Part shown: in pieces, positions 1 to 10,793 of the stretch
Numbering within the stretch: position 1 is the stretch's first letter
Layout of the letters: every line of letters begins with the position of its first letter
From: Begonia masoniana
Taxonomy: Eukaryota; Streptophyta; Magnoliopsida; Cucurbitales; Begoniaceae
Reading direction: 5' to 3'
Assembly: GCA_022432975.1 (NCBI GenBank)
Contig: CM039503.1
Coordinates: forward strand, 54,744,466 to 54,808,465
DNA length: 64,000 nucleotides
The notes under the pieces: generated by a model
Told to the model about the DNA's origin: nothing
What the model saw: only the letters and a program-made list of their open reading frames with translations
Database searches by the model: none
Position numbers and translations under genes: made by a program

Positions 1-1905
<1,905 letters not shown>

Positions 1906-2399
1906 TTTCGATCTCCGTCCGCCACTCTCAGAATCTTGATAGAAAAAAAGATTCCCCGTAAGATTGCGCAGTGTAAAATGAAGCAGGAGCAATGTAGAAA
2001 AATCCAAATCCAAAACAAGATCAGCCTTCAATAAAGTTGGTTTGATAGTTTTATTTTTACCTCTTCAATAGTTTCCTAAATTGAATACAGATAAAAGGTT
2101 CAAACTTTGAACAAGCCAGCAAGAGCCAGCCTGCCCATTAGACCCATCAGCCAGTCAAGCCCTGGTCACAAATAGCTCTCAAGCTGGGCCACTTGAACCC
2201 GTACAGCTTGTTATAGGGACCTAGCCTGTCTGGCTCGATCCAAGCTCCTTATCAGGTACTCGTATATGGTGAAATAATTGTTATGATTTGAGATTATTAG
2301 CGTGTAGTATATTTAATGTTATTTATGGGTAGCAAGTTAGTTTTTGAAGTTTATCACATGTATCTTTAGAATGCTTTGAAGTGGACGACTAGATACATA
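1906..2399. other. AP1S leader and short intergenic spacer
   Basis: The stretch to about 2030 is the 5' leader of the AP-1 sigma gene. From about 2110 to 2260 lies a GC-richer patch with imperfect repeats of AGCC/AGCT-type words, which may be a remnant of an old repeat. The rest is AT-rich. I see no gene here. Confidence 0.4.
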
Positions 2400-2898
2400 T
2401 CAGATATATGAAATGAACGAATGAAAGAAATGTTGCAGCGTGGGCTTCAACATTAGGACAGAATATGTAATGGGGTACGTTGATTCCGATTGTGCTGGCT
2501 TGTGTGGACTCATCAAGTTCTTCCCAAAGACTGCTTCCCACGCCATTGATGAAAATGGAGCTTTTTTATCCAAGGATTCTGACTGATTTTTCATGTACGA
2601 CAAATCCTTTCTGTCTCAATGTGGAAATGGAAGTCTGAGCTTCTTCCACGCCCTTGTCTTTGCACAACCCATCGACCAACAAGAGAAAGGCGGCGACATT
2701 CGGGGAATGTCTGGATTCTAACATCTCCGAACAAAACCCGACAGCATCGTCCAGTTTATTGCACTTGCAGAGTCCCTGAATCAATACAGTGTAGCTGAAG
2801 GCATTAGGTGTAATGCCATTGTTTTGCATTTTCCTGAAAATTCTGATGGCTTCGTCCAGATTCTGGGCTTTGCAGAATCCTTCAACAACAACTGTGTG
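2400..2898 (-). pseudogene. PPR protein, 3' fragment (At4g38150-like), cut off by Copia insertion
   Basis: This is the C-terminal part of a short pentatricopeptide-repeat protein. On the minus strand from 2893 the reading VVVEGFCKAQNLDEA...MQNNGITPN continues exactly where the fragment at 9050-9828 stops. At least two PPR motifs are visible (GITPNAFSYTVLIQGLCK; RHSPNVAAFLLLVDGLCK). Near 2575-2590 the frame breaks: the original frame ends at 2566, whereas the conserved tail (KKAPFSSMAWEAVFGKN) reads on in another frame. A two-base loss from a GA run (or a one-base gain) explains this. PPR proteins of this type are organelle RNA-binding factors. The similarity to Arabidopsis At4g38150 is from memory. 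The gene is interrupted here; the duplicated target bases GTGTG lie at 2894-2898. Confidence 0.85.
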
Positions 2899-3247
2899 TG
2901 TTAGACTTTAATCTTTATCATCTAACATGCCTTTTACAACAAAAAAGACAACCATTTAGATGAAGTGCGGAAATTTGAAATACCTCCAGCCATTGACGAT
3001 AAATCGGGGACAGCTGCTTTCCGTTCTTGAAGAATCTCTTCTAAACCTTGATTCTCACAATCGATGGTGTATTCCGTATATTGAGAAAATAGGCTTAGGG
3101 GACCTTCAATGAAAAATGACCCCTCAATAATAGACTCTTTCCATCAAAGAGTTTCCATTGACGGGGTGCAACATGGACGGTTGTCTTTGATGGTGACTTT
3201 TGAAAAACCGGACCAAACAAAATATAGTAATTAAATAATTACTAACA
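2899..3247 (-). repeat. 3' LTR of the Copia element
   Basis: The 349-bp LTR opens TGTTAGAC and closes ACTAACA (read on the plus strand). It matches the LTR at 8701-9049 except for one base at 3184. It abuts the polypurine tract on its right and the GTGTG target copy on its left. In the element's own orientation it is the downstream LTR. Confidence 0.97.
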
Positions 3248-3258
3248 TTCTCCCACTT
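3248..3258 (-). other. Polypurine tract of the Copia element
   Basis: Read on the minus strand, the purine-rich word AAGTGGGAGAA lies directly upstream of the 3' LTR. This is the usual position and composition of the plus-strand DNA priming site in Copia elements. Confidence 0.85.
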
Positions 3259-3525
3259 GGTCTGTGTTTTTTCGTATTTCTTTAGTAAGTAAACACAATA
3301 CATGAAACATGGCGATATGTCCTCTTAATTAAATCGAGTATTATCTTCCATGCATCACATATATTATGTTACTTCTTAATTGTCCATAAACTTTATGAAT
3401 AAACCCTATGTTTATTCTAGGTCCATACTTTATTGATGTTTCTCAAAATTAAATATGCGCATATAATAAACAAACATGAGAAAACATCACAGAGTTTTAT
3501 GAAAATATTCGTTCTTACAACGAAA

Positions 3526-4356
3526 TTACATAAGGGATCCAAGTCCCATGCATTGTACATGATCCTTAAATTTTGACGGTGGCATGCCTTTTGTCAAAGG
3601 ATCAGCTAACATCAACTCAGTGCTAATGTGCTCAATGACCACTGATTTATCCTTAACACGTTCTCTTATGGCTAAGTACTTTATGTCGATGTGCTTGCTT
3701 CGACTACCACTTTTATTATTCTTAGCCATAAAAACAGCAGCTGAGTTGTCACAATACAATCTCAATGGCTTAGCAATTGAATCCACAATTCTAAGCCCAG
3801 TAATAAAACTCCGCATCCATACACCATGCAGTGTAGCCTCAAAACAAGAAATGAACTCTGCTTCCATAGTAGAAGTAGCAGTTAGTGATTGTTTTGCACT
3901 CCTCCATGACACAGCTCCACCAGCTAACATAAAAATGTATCCGGAAGTTGATTTACGAGAATCAACACAGCCAGCAAAGTCTGAATCAGAATATCCAATC
4001 ACTTCCAAATCATCAGTCCGTCTGTATATAAGCATGTAATCTTTTGTTCCTTGAAGATATCTCATAACCTTCTTTGCAGCTATCCAGTGGTCTATTCCTG
4101 GATTACTCTGATATCGTCCCAACATTCCAACAACGAATGCAATGTCAGGTCTAGTGCAAACCTGAGCATACATAAGGCTTCCAACAGCTGAAGCATATGG
4201 AATATTCTTCATTCGCTCCCTCTCAAGATCGTTCTTCGGGCACTGGTTCAAATTGAACCTGTCACCCTTCACGATGGGAGCGACACTAGGTGAACAATCT
4301 TTCATCCTGAATCTCTCTAAAACTTTATTGATATAGGCTTCCTGAGACAGACCCAA
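3526..4356 (-). pseudogene. pol: Copia pol, 3' segment: end of RT and RNase H
   Basis: Third open segment of the interrupted polyprotein, in the same frame as the two upstream segments. It starts just after the TGA at 4363-4365 and has no ATG of its own near the start (first codons GLSQEAY). It holds the RT connection region (SLMYAQVCTRPDIAF, MRYLQGTKDY) and the RNase H domain (GYSDSDFAGC, STSGYIF, SMEAEF-type word STMEAEF, LYCDNSAA, KHIDIKY). It ends in ADPLTKGM, typical of Copia C termini. It is unlikely to be translated alone. Confidence 0.9.
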
Positions 4357-4362
4357 AATACC

Positions 4363-5328
4363 TCAAAATCTGTCTCGATATATCTTAATTCCTATAACAT
4401 AGGATGCATCACCCATATCTTTCATGTCAAAGTTTTGAGAGAGAAATTGTTTCACCTCATGTAATAATCCTTTATCATTAGTAGCAAGCAAAATATCATC
4501 CACGTATAAAATCAAGAAACAAATCTTACTCCCACTGACCTTAAGGTATATACATTGATCCATAATGTTCTCTACAAAACCAAATGAAGAGATAACATCA
4601 TGAAATTTTAAATACCATTGACGAGAAGCTTGTTTCAATCCATAAATGGATTTTTTAAGCTTGCAAACTAATTGCTCACCTTCACTAGAGGAAAATCCTT
4701 CAGGTTGTTTCATATAAACTTCTTCCTCAAGATCTCCATTTAAAAATGCCGTTTTCACATCCATTTGTTGCAACTCAAAGTCAAAATGTGCAACTAATGC
4801 TAGAATAATACGAAGAGAATCTTTCTTAGATACAGGAGAAAAAGTCTCCTTGTAGTCGATTCCTTCCAACTGAGTGAATCTTTTAGCTACGAGTCTAGCT
4901 TTATATCTCTCAATGTTTCCTGATGAGTCTTTCTTAGTTTTGAAAACCCATTTACTTCCTATGGCTTTTACACCAACAGGCAACTTGACGAGATCCCAAA
5001 CTTTATTAGAACTCATAGAATTCATCTCATCGTTCATAGCATCATACCATAAGTTTGATTCTTTACAACTCATGGCTTGTGAAAACGTTTCAGGATCATT
5101 TTCAGCTCCAATATTATAATCTGATTCTTGTAAATACACAAAATAATCACTAGAGATTGCAGATTTCTTTTCTCTATTAGATCTCCTTAATGTTGTTTCC
5201 ACATTTTCTTGAGATATATGTTGTTCAACTTGTTGATCAACAATTTCTGGTATTCTCTCAAGAACTTGATCTACTTGATTATTATCGGTAACTTGTGGAG
5301 CTTTAATGATTGATTGTTCAACACTCAT
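4363..5328 (-). pseudogene. pol: Copia pol, middle segment: reverse transcriptase
   Basis: Reverse-transcriptase segment, continuous in frame with gag-integrase but separated from it by a TAA (5329-5331) and closed by a TGA (4363-4365). It carries the Copia RT landmarks KARLVAKRFTQ, DVKTAFLNGDL, the catalytic YVDDILLA, and KSIYGLKQASRQW. The ATG at 5326-5328 directly follows the stop and could in principle restart translation. No indel is needed to join the three segments: total frame length 3526-7584 is divisible by three. Confidence 0.92.
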
Positions 5329-7584
5329 TTAGTCTTGAGGAGTGTGATTCATAATAATCAATTTATCACTTGATTTACTTGGTTGAACATCAATGTGATC
5401 TCTTTCAGTAACAATGTGCTGAAATTGATCACTCCCACTAATCAAGTGATTCTCAAGAAATTTGGCATTTCTTGATTCCACAATTCTAGTGTTATGAGAT
5501 GGACAATAAAATCTATAACCCTTAGACTTTTCGGCATATCCAATGAAATATCCACTGATAGTCGTTGGGTCTAGTTTCTTCTCTTGTGGATTATATATCC
5601 TCACTTCAGACGGACAACCCCATATGCGTATATGTTGTAAACTCGGCTTCCAACCCTTAAATAACTCAAATGGTGTTTTAGCAACAACCTTTGTTGGAAC
5701 TCGATTTAATATATACACGGTCGTCTTAAGTGTTTCAGTCCACAAGAAATCCGGAAGTTTGGAGCTGCTACGCATACTCCTCACCATGTCCAATAATGTT
5801 CGGTTTCTTCTTTCAGCTACACCATTCTGGTCCGGAGAACCAGGCATAGTATATTGAGCAACTATTCCATGCTCTTGAAGAAACTTCGCAAACGGACCAG
5901 GTGCTTGTCCATTCTCAGTGTATCTACCATAATACTCACCACCTCTATCACTTCTCACGATCTTTATTTGCTTACCGCATTGTTTTTCTACTTCAGCCTT
6001 GAAAACCTTAAAGGCTTCTAGTGCTTCATCCTTATGGTGAAGCAAGTAGATGTACATATATCGCGAAAAATCATCTATGAAAGAGATGAAGTATTTAGAA
6101 CCATAAGAGTCCATAACCGGACTACAAATATCTGTATGAATGATCTCTAATATGTCACTACTTCTCTTTGCACCTTTTTTACTCTTGTTGGTCTGCTTAC
6201 CCTTAATGCAGTCCACACAAGTGTCAAAATCAGTAAAATCCAAAGCACAAAGTACTTTATCATTTACTAATCTTTTAATTCTCTCTATGGAGATATGTCC
6301 AAATCTCCGGTGCCATAAGATAGAAGAGTCTTCATTTGTAACACATCTTTTATTACCAACATAAACATGCATAGCATTATAAGCAGTATCACTTTGTAAA
6401 TTGAGAAAGAAAAGACCATCAGACAATATACCATTCCCAACAAGATCAGATTTGTAAAATAAACTGAAGTTTACATCTGAAAAGTTAAAGGAATATCCCA
6501 ATGGTACAAGTCTCGATACAGAAATCAAATTCCTAGAAAAACTAGGAATATAAAATGTCTTTTCAAGCTCTAGTACAAAACCACTACTTAAAATTAAAGT
6601 GCATGTGCCAATAGCTTCCACACGTGAACGCATCTTGCTGCCTGTATAGATGCATTGCTCACTTCCCACTGGCTTCCTTAGATTTCTCATACCCTGCAAG
6701 GTATTTGAAATATGGATTGTAGAACCCGAATCAATCCACCATGTGTCACAAATAGAATTAACCATATTAGATTCAAAACAAACAAGTGAGATTAACGTAC
6801 CTTTCTTTTCAAGCCAAACTTTATATTTGGTGCAATCCTTCTTTATGTGTCCCTTCTTATTACAGAAGAAACACCTGGATTCTTTCTTGATTCCACCATC
6901 TTGGATAGGTATCTTACCTTTCCCCTTCTTTTTGGCTTGATTTTGGCTCTTTCTTTGTGTTGCCACATATGCACTCTCACCCATTTCCATAGCCAATCTC
7001 CCTTCTTCTTGAACACACATGGTCAATAACTCATTGATAGACCATTTATTCTTATGTGTGTTGTAAGATATTTTGAAGGGTCCGTATGCTTGTGGAAGAG
7101 TGTTCAAAATATAGTGCACAAGAAATGAGTCAGACATATCAACCTCAAGTGTTTTGAGCTGAGCTGCAACGTCCCTCATTTGCATTATGTGCTCACGCAC
7201 ACCTTTCACTGATGTGAGCCTTAATGATGAAAACTTCATTATTAGGGTGCTGGCAAGTGCCTTATCTGAAGTCTCAAATTGTTGATCAATAGACTTCAGC
7301 AAATCCTTGACATTTTTATGCTCACCAACTGAACCTCGAATACTAGCACAGATCTTAGTCATTACATACATAATGCTGAGGCGATTAGATCGCTCCCAAC
7401 GCTCACTAAGAATAAGATCTTCCTTACTGCTAGTAGGAGTAATAATTGGCTCATCTTTCCTTATAGCATAATCAATGTCCATCAGCCCCATTTTGAGAAG
7501 GATTTTCTCCTTCCAAGACTTATAGTTTTCACCATTCAATTCAGGAATATCACATTTGAAATCAGAGAAATTACCAATATTCAT
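5329..7584 (-). CDS. gag-pol: Copia Gag-protease-integrase polyprotein segment (751 aa)
   Basis: First segment of the element's polyprotein, starting at the ATG at 7584. In order it has a Copia Gag domain (first ~220 aa), a CCHC zinc knuckle (CFFCNKKGHIKKDC), the aspartic protease motif (WIDSGS), a pre-integrase HHCC region (LWHRRFGH...CVDCIKGK) and the integrase core. The acidic triad D, D, E is visible in HTDICSP, SDRGGEY and GVAERRN. It ends at TAA 5329-5331 soon after the integrase C-terminal region, before RT. The product could still form Gag and integrase but not a complete replicative polyprotein. Confidence 0.94.
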   Translation of the reverse strand: MNIGNFSDFKCDIPELNGENYKSWKEKILLKMGLMDIDYAIRKDEPIITPTSSKEDLILSERWERSNRLSIMYVMTKICASIRGSVGEHKNVKDLLKSIDQQFETSDKALASTLIMKFSSLRLTSVKGVREHIMQMRDVAAQLKTLEVDMSDSFLVHYILNTLPQAYGPFKISYNTHKNKWSINELLTMCVQEEGRLAMEMGESAYVATQRKSQNQAKKKGKGKIPIQDGGIKKESRCFFCNKKGHIKKDCTKYKVWLEKKGTLISLVCFESNMVNSICDTWWIDSGSTIHISNTLQGMRNLRKPVGSEQCIYTGSKMRSRVEAIGTCTLILSSGFVLELEKTFYIPSFSRNLISVSRLVPLGYSFNFSDVNFSLFYKSDLVGNGILSDGLFFLNLQSDTAYNAMHVYVGNKRCVTNEDSSILWHRRFGHISIERIKRLVNDKVLCALDFTDFDTCVDCIKGKQTNKSKKGAKRSSDILEIIHTDICSPVMDSYGSKYFISFIDDFSRYMYIYLLHHKDEALEAFKVFKAEVEKQCGKQIKIVRSDRGGEYYGRYTENGQAPGPFAKFLQEHGIVAQYTMPGSPDQNGVAERRNRTLLDMVRSMRSSSKLPDFLWTETLKTTVYILNRVPTKVVAKTPFELFKGWKPSLQHIRIWGCPSEVRIYNPQEKKLDPTTISGYFIGYAEKSKGYRFYCPSHNTRIVESRNAKFLENHLISGSDQFQHIVTERDHIDVQPSKSSDKLIIMNHTPQD

Positions 7585-8122
7585 AGCTGCAAAATAAATA
7601 AATAGACATGCTTATTAACTACAATATGAGACCAACAACATAAATCATGCTTTATCAATATAAATCATGCTCAAAGATTATGAATCAAGTGACATAAAAC
7701 TTGCCTGTGGGCTAAAGTTTAAATTCAATAAGATTCATATAACTTTATGATAAAACTATCGAATCATGCTCTTTTTTCTTAATACCTGTGGGCAACTTAA
7801 GAAATATAATTCGATATTTTATCCTAATTAATTACATAAATACAATAGAAATTCCTGTGGGATAAAATCTATTATATTCATGTAATTAATCACAATAAAT
7901 GTCACAATATGATCATCAAAACTTTATATATAAATTCGGATAATTAAAGATGCTGTGGCTACTCAATAATTAACCAAATTATAAAGATCATTCAACATTT
8001 GAATTAATTCACCAATATATTCATATTTAAAAATGAATATGAATTAATATAAACTATAAATTAACTAACGTGTCACAAACATTAGTATAATACAAAAACA
8101 GTTTATTTCAAAAAAAATGACT

Positions 8123-8177
8123 TAGCACAGTGGTCACCCACCATGTTTTTTTCTTTAAGAGAGCTGGGTTCAAATCC
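8123..8177 (+). other. tRNA-like A-box/B-box module 1 in the Copia leader
   Basis: Within the untranslated leader of the element (opposite strand to the element's transcript) lies an A-box-like TAGCACAGTGG (8123-8133). It is followed 44 bp later by a B-box GGTTCAAATCC (8167-8177), the same spacing as in tRNA genes. A short hairpin GTGG-TCAC-CCAC follows the A-box. No clean acceptor stem was found, so it is not called a functional tRNA gene. It could be a decayed tRNA or SINE-like head. Confidence 0.5.
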
Positions 8178-8267
8178 CAGGAGGTTCAAACTTATATTTT
8201 TATTGTAACCTTTAATCAAATAAATAATATATTTATTTAAAATCCAAAATCGTCAGTAATTAAGTCT

Positions 8268-8321
8268 CAGCCAAGTGGCAACCCACTTGAAAATTCATGA
8301 GAGAGGCGTGGGTTCGAATCC
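8268..8321 (+). other. tRNA-like A-box/B-box module 2 in the Copia leader
   Basis: A second module of the same layout. A-box-like CAGCCAAGTGG (8268-8278) and an exact B-box GGTTCGAATCC (8311-8321) lie 43 bp apart. A five-pair T-arm (GTGGG loop CCCAT, 8308-8324) can be drawn. The hairpin AAGTGG-CAAC-CCACTT follows the A-box, as in module 1. The acceptor stem pairs poorly. Similarity of both A-boxes to Leu/Ser-type tRNA heads is an inference. Confidence 0.5.
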
Positions 8322-8365
8322 CATGAGGACCAATATAATTTATTTGGTCTTCCTTTATGATAACC

Positions 8366-8440
8366 GAACTACATGTAGTCTTAACCTGCCAGAACTACAC
8401 GTAGTCTTAAACTGCCAGAACTACACGTAGTGTTGGTCAT
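8366..8440. repeat. 26-bp tandem repeat x3 in the Copia leader
   Basis: Three copies start at 8366, 8392 and 8418 with period 26. Each opens GAACTACAYGTAGT, whose core is a palindrome in the first copy. They lie about 250 bp inside the primer-binding site. Tandem blocks in LTR-element leaders are common, but their role here is unknown. Confidence 0.85.
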
Positions 8441-8686
8441 CTTCAACCTCTAGATGGGTCATTTTGACCCACTCGCGACCCGCCAGAAAACCCACATAAA
8501 TCCGACGATATCTCATGATTTTGGACACCAAATTTGACGATTCAAAGTGCAGTATGTTCGTAATCAAGTTTCTGTATGATTCGTAACAAAAAAATCGCTT
8601 TGAAAATGCCCAAAACGTAAACTTTTAAAATCAAAAGAAATTTCAAAACTTTACGTTGAAAAAATGTCAAGACAGAGGTTTTACTC

Positions 8687-8698
8687 GCTCTGATACCA
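8687..8698 (-). other. Primer-binding site (initiator Met-tRNA) of the Copia element
   Basis: On the minus strand, TGGTATCAGAGC begins two bases after the end of the 5' LTR. This is complementary to the 3' end of plant initiator methionyl-tRNA and is the usual minus-strand DNA priming site of Copia elements. Confidence 0.95.
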
Positions 8699-8700
8699 AC

Positions 8701-9049
8701 TGTTAGACTTTAATCTTTATCATCTAACATGCCTTTTACAACAAAAAAGACAACCATTTAGATGAAGTGCGGAAATTTGAAATACCTCCAGCCATTGACG
8801 ATAAATCGGGGACAGCTGCTTTCCGTTCTTGAAGAATCTCTTCTAAACCTTGATTCTCACAATCGATGGTGTATTCCGTATATTGAGAAAATAGGCTTAG
8901 GGGACCTTCAATGAAAAATGACCCCTCAATAATAGACTCTTTCCATCAAAGAGTTTCCATTGACGGGGTGCAACATGGACGGTTGCCTTTGATGGTGACT
9001 TTTGAAAAACCGGACCAAACAAAATATAGTAATTAAATAATTACTAACA
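8701..9049 (-). repeat. 5' LTR of the Copia element
   Basis: 349 bp, equal in length to the LTR at 2899-3247 and differing only at 8986. It is adjacent to the primer-binding site at 8687-8698 and to the target copy GTGTG at 9050-9054. It would hold the element's promoter, reading leftward. The upstream PPR frame runs into it and stops at 8926. Confidence 0.97.
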
Positions 9050-9828
9050 GTGTGAACAACAACTTCAGGAATTGTACCCTTTTCTCGCATGAATCCGAAA
9101 AGTTTCATAGCTTCTTGAACGAGTTCATCTTTGCAAAGGCCATCGAGCATGGCAACCGCATTGGGGATCAAACCCGTCTCCTTCATTTTCTTGAAGATTT
9201 CTTCAGCATCAAGGGGTGGCCTTGTCTTCTTATCCGAAGGAAAATCGGAGGGCTCTGTCAAAGAGCTCAGTCCAGACTTCTCTCGCCATTGTTGTCGTTT
9301 GTTAACGCCAAGCTTGAACTTGTCGAGAAAGTTGTTATCCATTTGAGATGAGGCATCTTTATTTGGCTGTTCGCTTGCGCTTCTGAGAAGAAATTGAAGA
9401 GGAGGACCCTGCAGAAATTTGTTTTCGGCATGATCGTCTAGATTGAGAGGCTGAAGGTTGCTCTGATCTCTGTTCAAACCCTGACTGAAGGATAATTCTG
9501 GAGATCGCCATGAATGCTCGGAAATGGACTCGGAAGAACTACACCGCGCGCTGCTACGAGGCCTATAACTTGACAAGGGGTAAAAATCATCCGGTGAAGA
9601 AGTGCCTGCCGCATGTTCACCTCGTAATCTCGTTCTCGAACCATTACCATCGTCGTCATCCCTGAAATTAGAGCTAAAACTGCGTGAATTCATTAGGAGC
9701 GACGAGAGGCTTGGCGAGAGAGACGAATAGGAGAGCAGAGAGTCGTAAACCCGATGATACCAAACGAAGGAAGAATCAAAAGTTGGAACAAGATGATGAC
9801 CATGCAGCTGTAATTTCCAAGATCTCAT
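9050..9828 (-). pseudogene. PPR protein, 5' fragment with organelle presequence
   Basis: N-terminal part of the PPR gene broken by the Copia element. It starts at the ATG at 9828. The first ~50 residues (MRSWKLQLHGHH...) are rich in Ser, Arg and Leu and poor in acids, consistent with a mitochondrial or plastid presequence. A low-complexity Ser/Arg/Asp stretch follows, then the first PPR motif near PLDAEEIFKKMKETGLIPNAVAMLDGLCK. At GTGTG the frame enters the LTR and ends after 41 foreign residues at 8926. With the insertion removed in thought, the frame runs straight into 2898-2400. A chimeric transcript could still be made. The neighbour, divergently placed mTERF6, is the same neighbour as in Arabidopsis (recalled). 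Confidence 0.88.
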
Positions 9829-10106
9829 GATTTCCCAGATTTCAATTTCTAATACTGATTGATGATGAATAATGGCGATCTACTGTACCGCAAGGGTGTA
9901 GGGTTTTACCAGTCTCTCAGTGAGGACGACAAGGGTATGTTCGTTAATTCTAGGATGCAGAAAGGGTAATTACGTCCTTGAGACAAAAAAGAAAAATCAT
10001 GAAAATGGAAGCGAGAGCCAAAACCGATAAGGCTCGAGGACAGCCTCGTCACTGTTACTCTGCCTAAAATCTTCTTCATCTCTGAACTGAAGTGTCGAAA
10101 TTAAAG
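9829..10106. promoter_or_regulatory. Shared divergent promoter region and mTERF6 5' leader
   Basis: About 280 bp separate the PPR start (minus) from the first, non-coding exon of the mTERF gene, which ends at a GTAAGC donor at 10107. Both genes must start transcription within this short space. No clear TATA box or other named motif stood out. Confidence 0.5.
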
Positions 10107-10793
10107 GTAAGCCACCTCTATCCATGTTCGAACTGCATTGAGCTTCTCAAATTACTGGATAATTATGGATTTTCTCGTTTCTGTTCTTCGCTGAACATCT
10201 TTTGTTCTTGGATTTCAACTTTTCTTTTCTTCCATAGTTTTCAGTTCTTATGCTTTCTATACATTTTAGCTACTGGGTTAGATTTTCTTGTTGATTACCA
10301 TTGCTTTAATGGTTTCTTATCCTTTTATCGAGATCTCTACCTGCTCGTTGCTCTGTATCTGTAAGCATCTTCGTTATCGGTTCTTTAAATTCTGAATAGC
10401 ACTTCTGGAAATGAACATAATGTTCGTCAATAACTTGGACTGGAATTTGGGAAGTAAGTAATTTTAAGTTTGAGTTTATTGGTCTTTCTCCTAATGTTTA
10501 AGGATCTACAAATTGTCTCTCATGATGCTTAGATAAACCTGAGTTTGGGGTATGTCACCGCTTGGACAGTTGAGCTGCTGCTGTTGTTTTTATCAAGGGG
10601 GTGGAATGTAGTGATCTAAAAAATTGTCCTGGCTTCGAGAAACTCGAGGGTGCAAATGGGTAGTGTCAAATAATAAATAGTTGGTTTAGGAAAATTGCAA
10701 GTGTGGTTGTACCAAATTGTGATTGTTACAAGTTTACTATGGCTCCGTCCATTTGTGATATGAATGTTTTGCGTTTTTTCATTTTCAGGGGGT

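Larger units (their letters stand above)
2899..9049 (-). mobile_element. Young full-length Ty1/Copia LTR retrotransposon (6151 bp)
   Basis: A complete element on the minus strand. It has two 349-bp LTRs (2899-3247 and 8701-9049; ends TGTTAG...ACTAACA), an initiator-Met tRNA primer-binding site, a polypurine tract and one gag-pol frame in the order gag, protease, integrase, RT, RNase H, which is the Copia order. The LTRs differ at a single position (T at 3184, C at 8986). It is flanked by a 5-bp direct repeat GTGTG (2894-2898 and 9050-9054). It sits in the same orientation inside a PPR coding exon. The gag-pol frame has two in-frame stops (TAA 5329-5331, TGA 4363-4365), so this copy is unlikely to make a full polyprotein. 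The lineage within Copia was not decided. Confidence 0.97.

Noticed and set aside
3584..4039. Plus-strand open frames inside the Copia element (also 4874-5119, 5543-5857, 6140-6364, 6650-6940)
   Set aside because: They are antisense shadows of gag-pol with no recognisable domains.
8123..8332. Functional tRNA genes
   Set aside because: A- and B-boxes and a T-arm exist, but no proper acceptor or anticodon stem could be drawn, so they are listed only as tRNA-like modules.
10764..10793. Upstream extension of the mTERF frame to an ATG at 10764
   Set aside because: The bases translate an intron end (polypyrimidine plus CAG acceptor at 10786-10788); the family-like protein starts at 10794.
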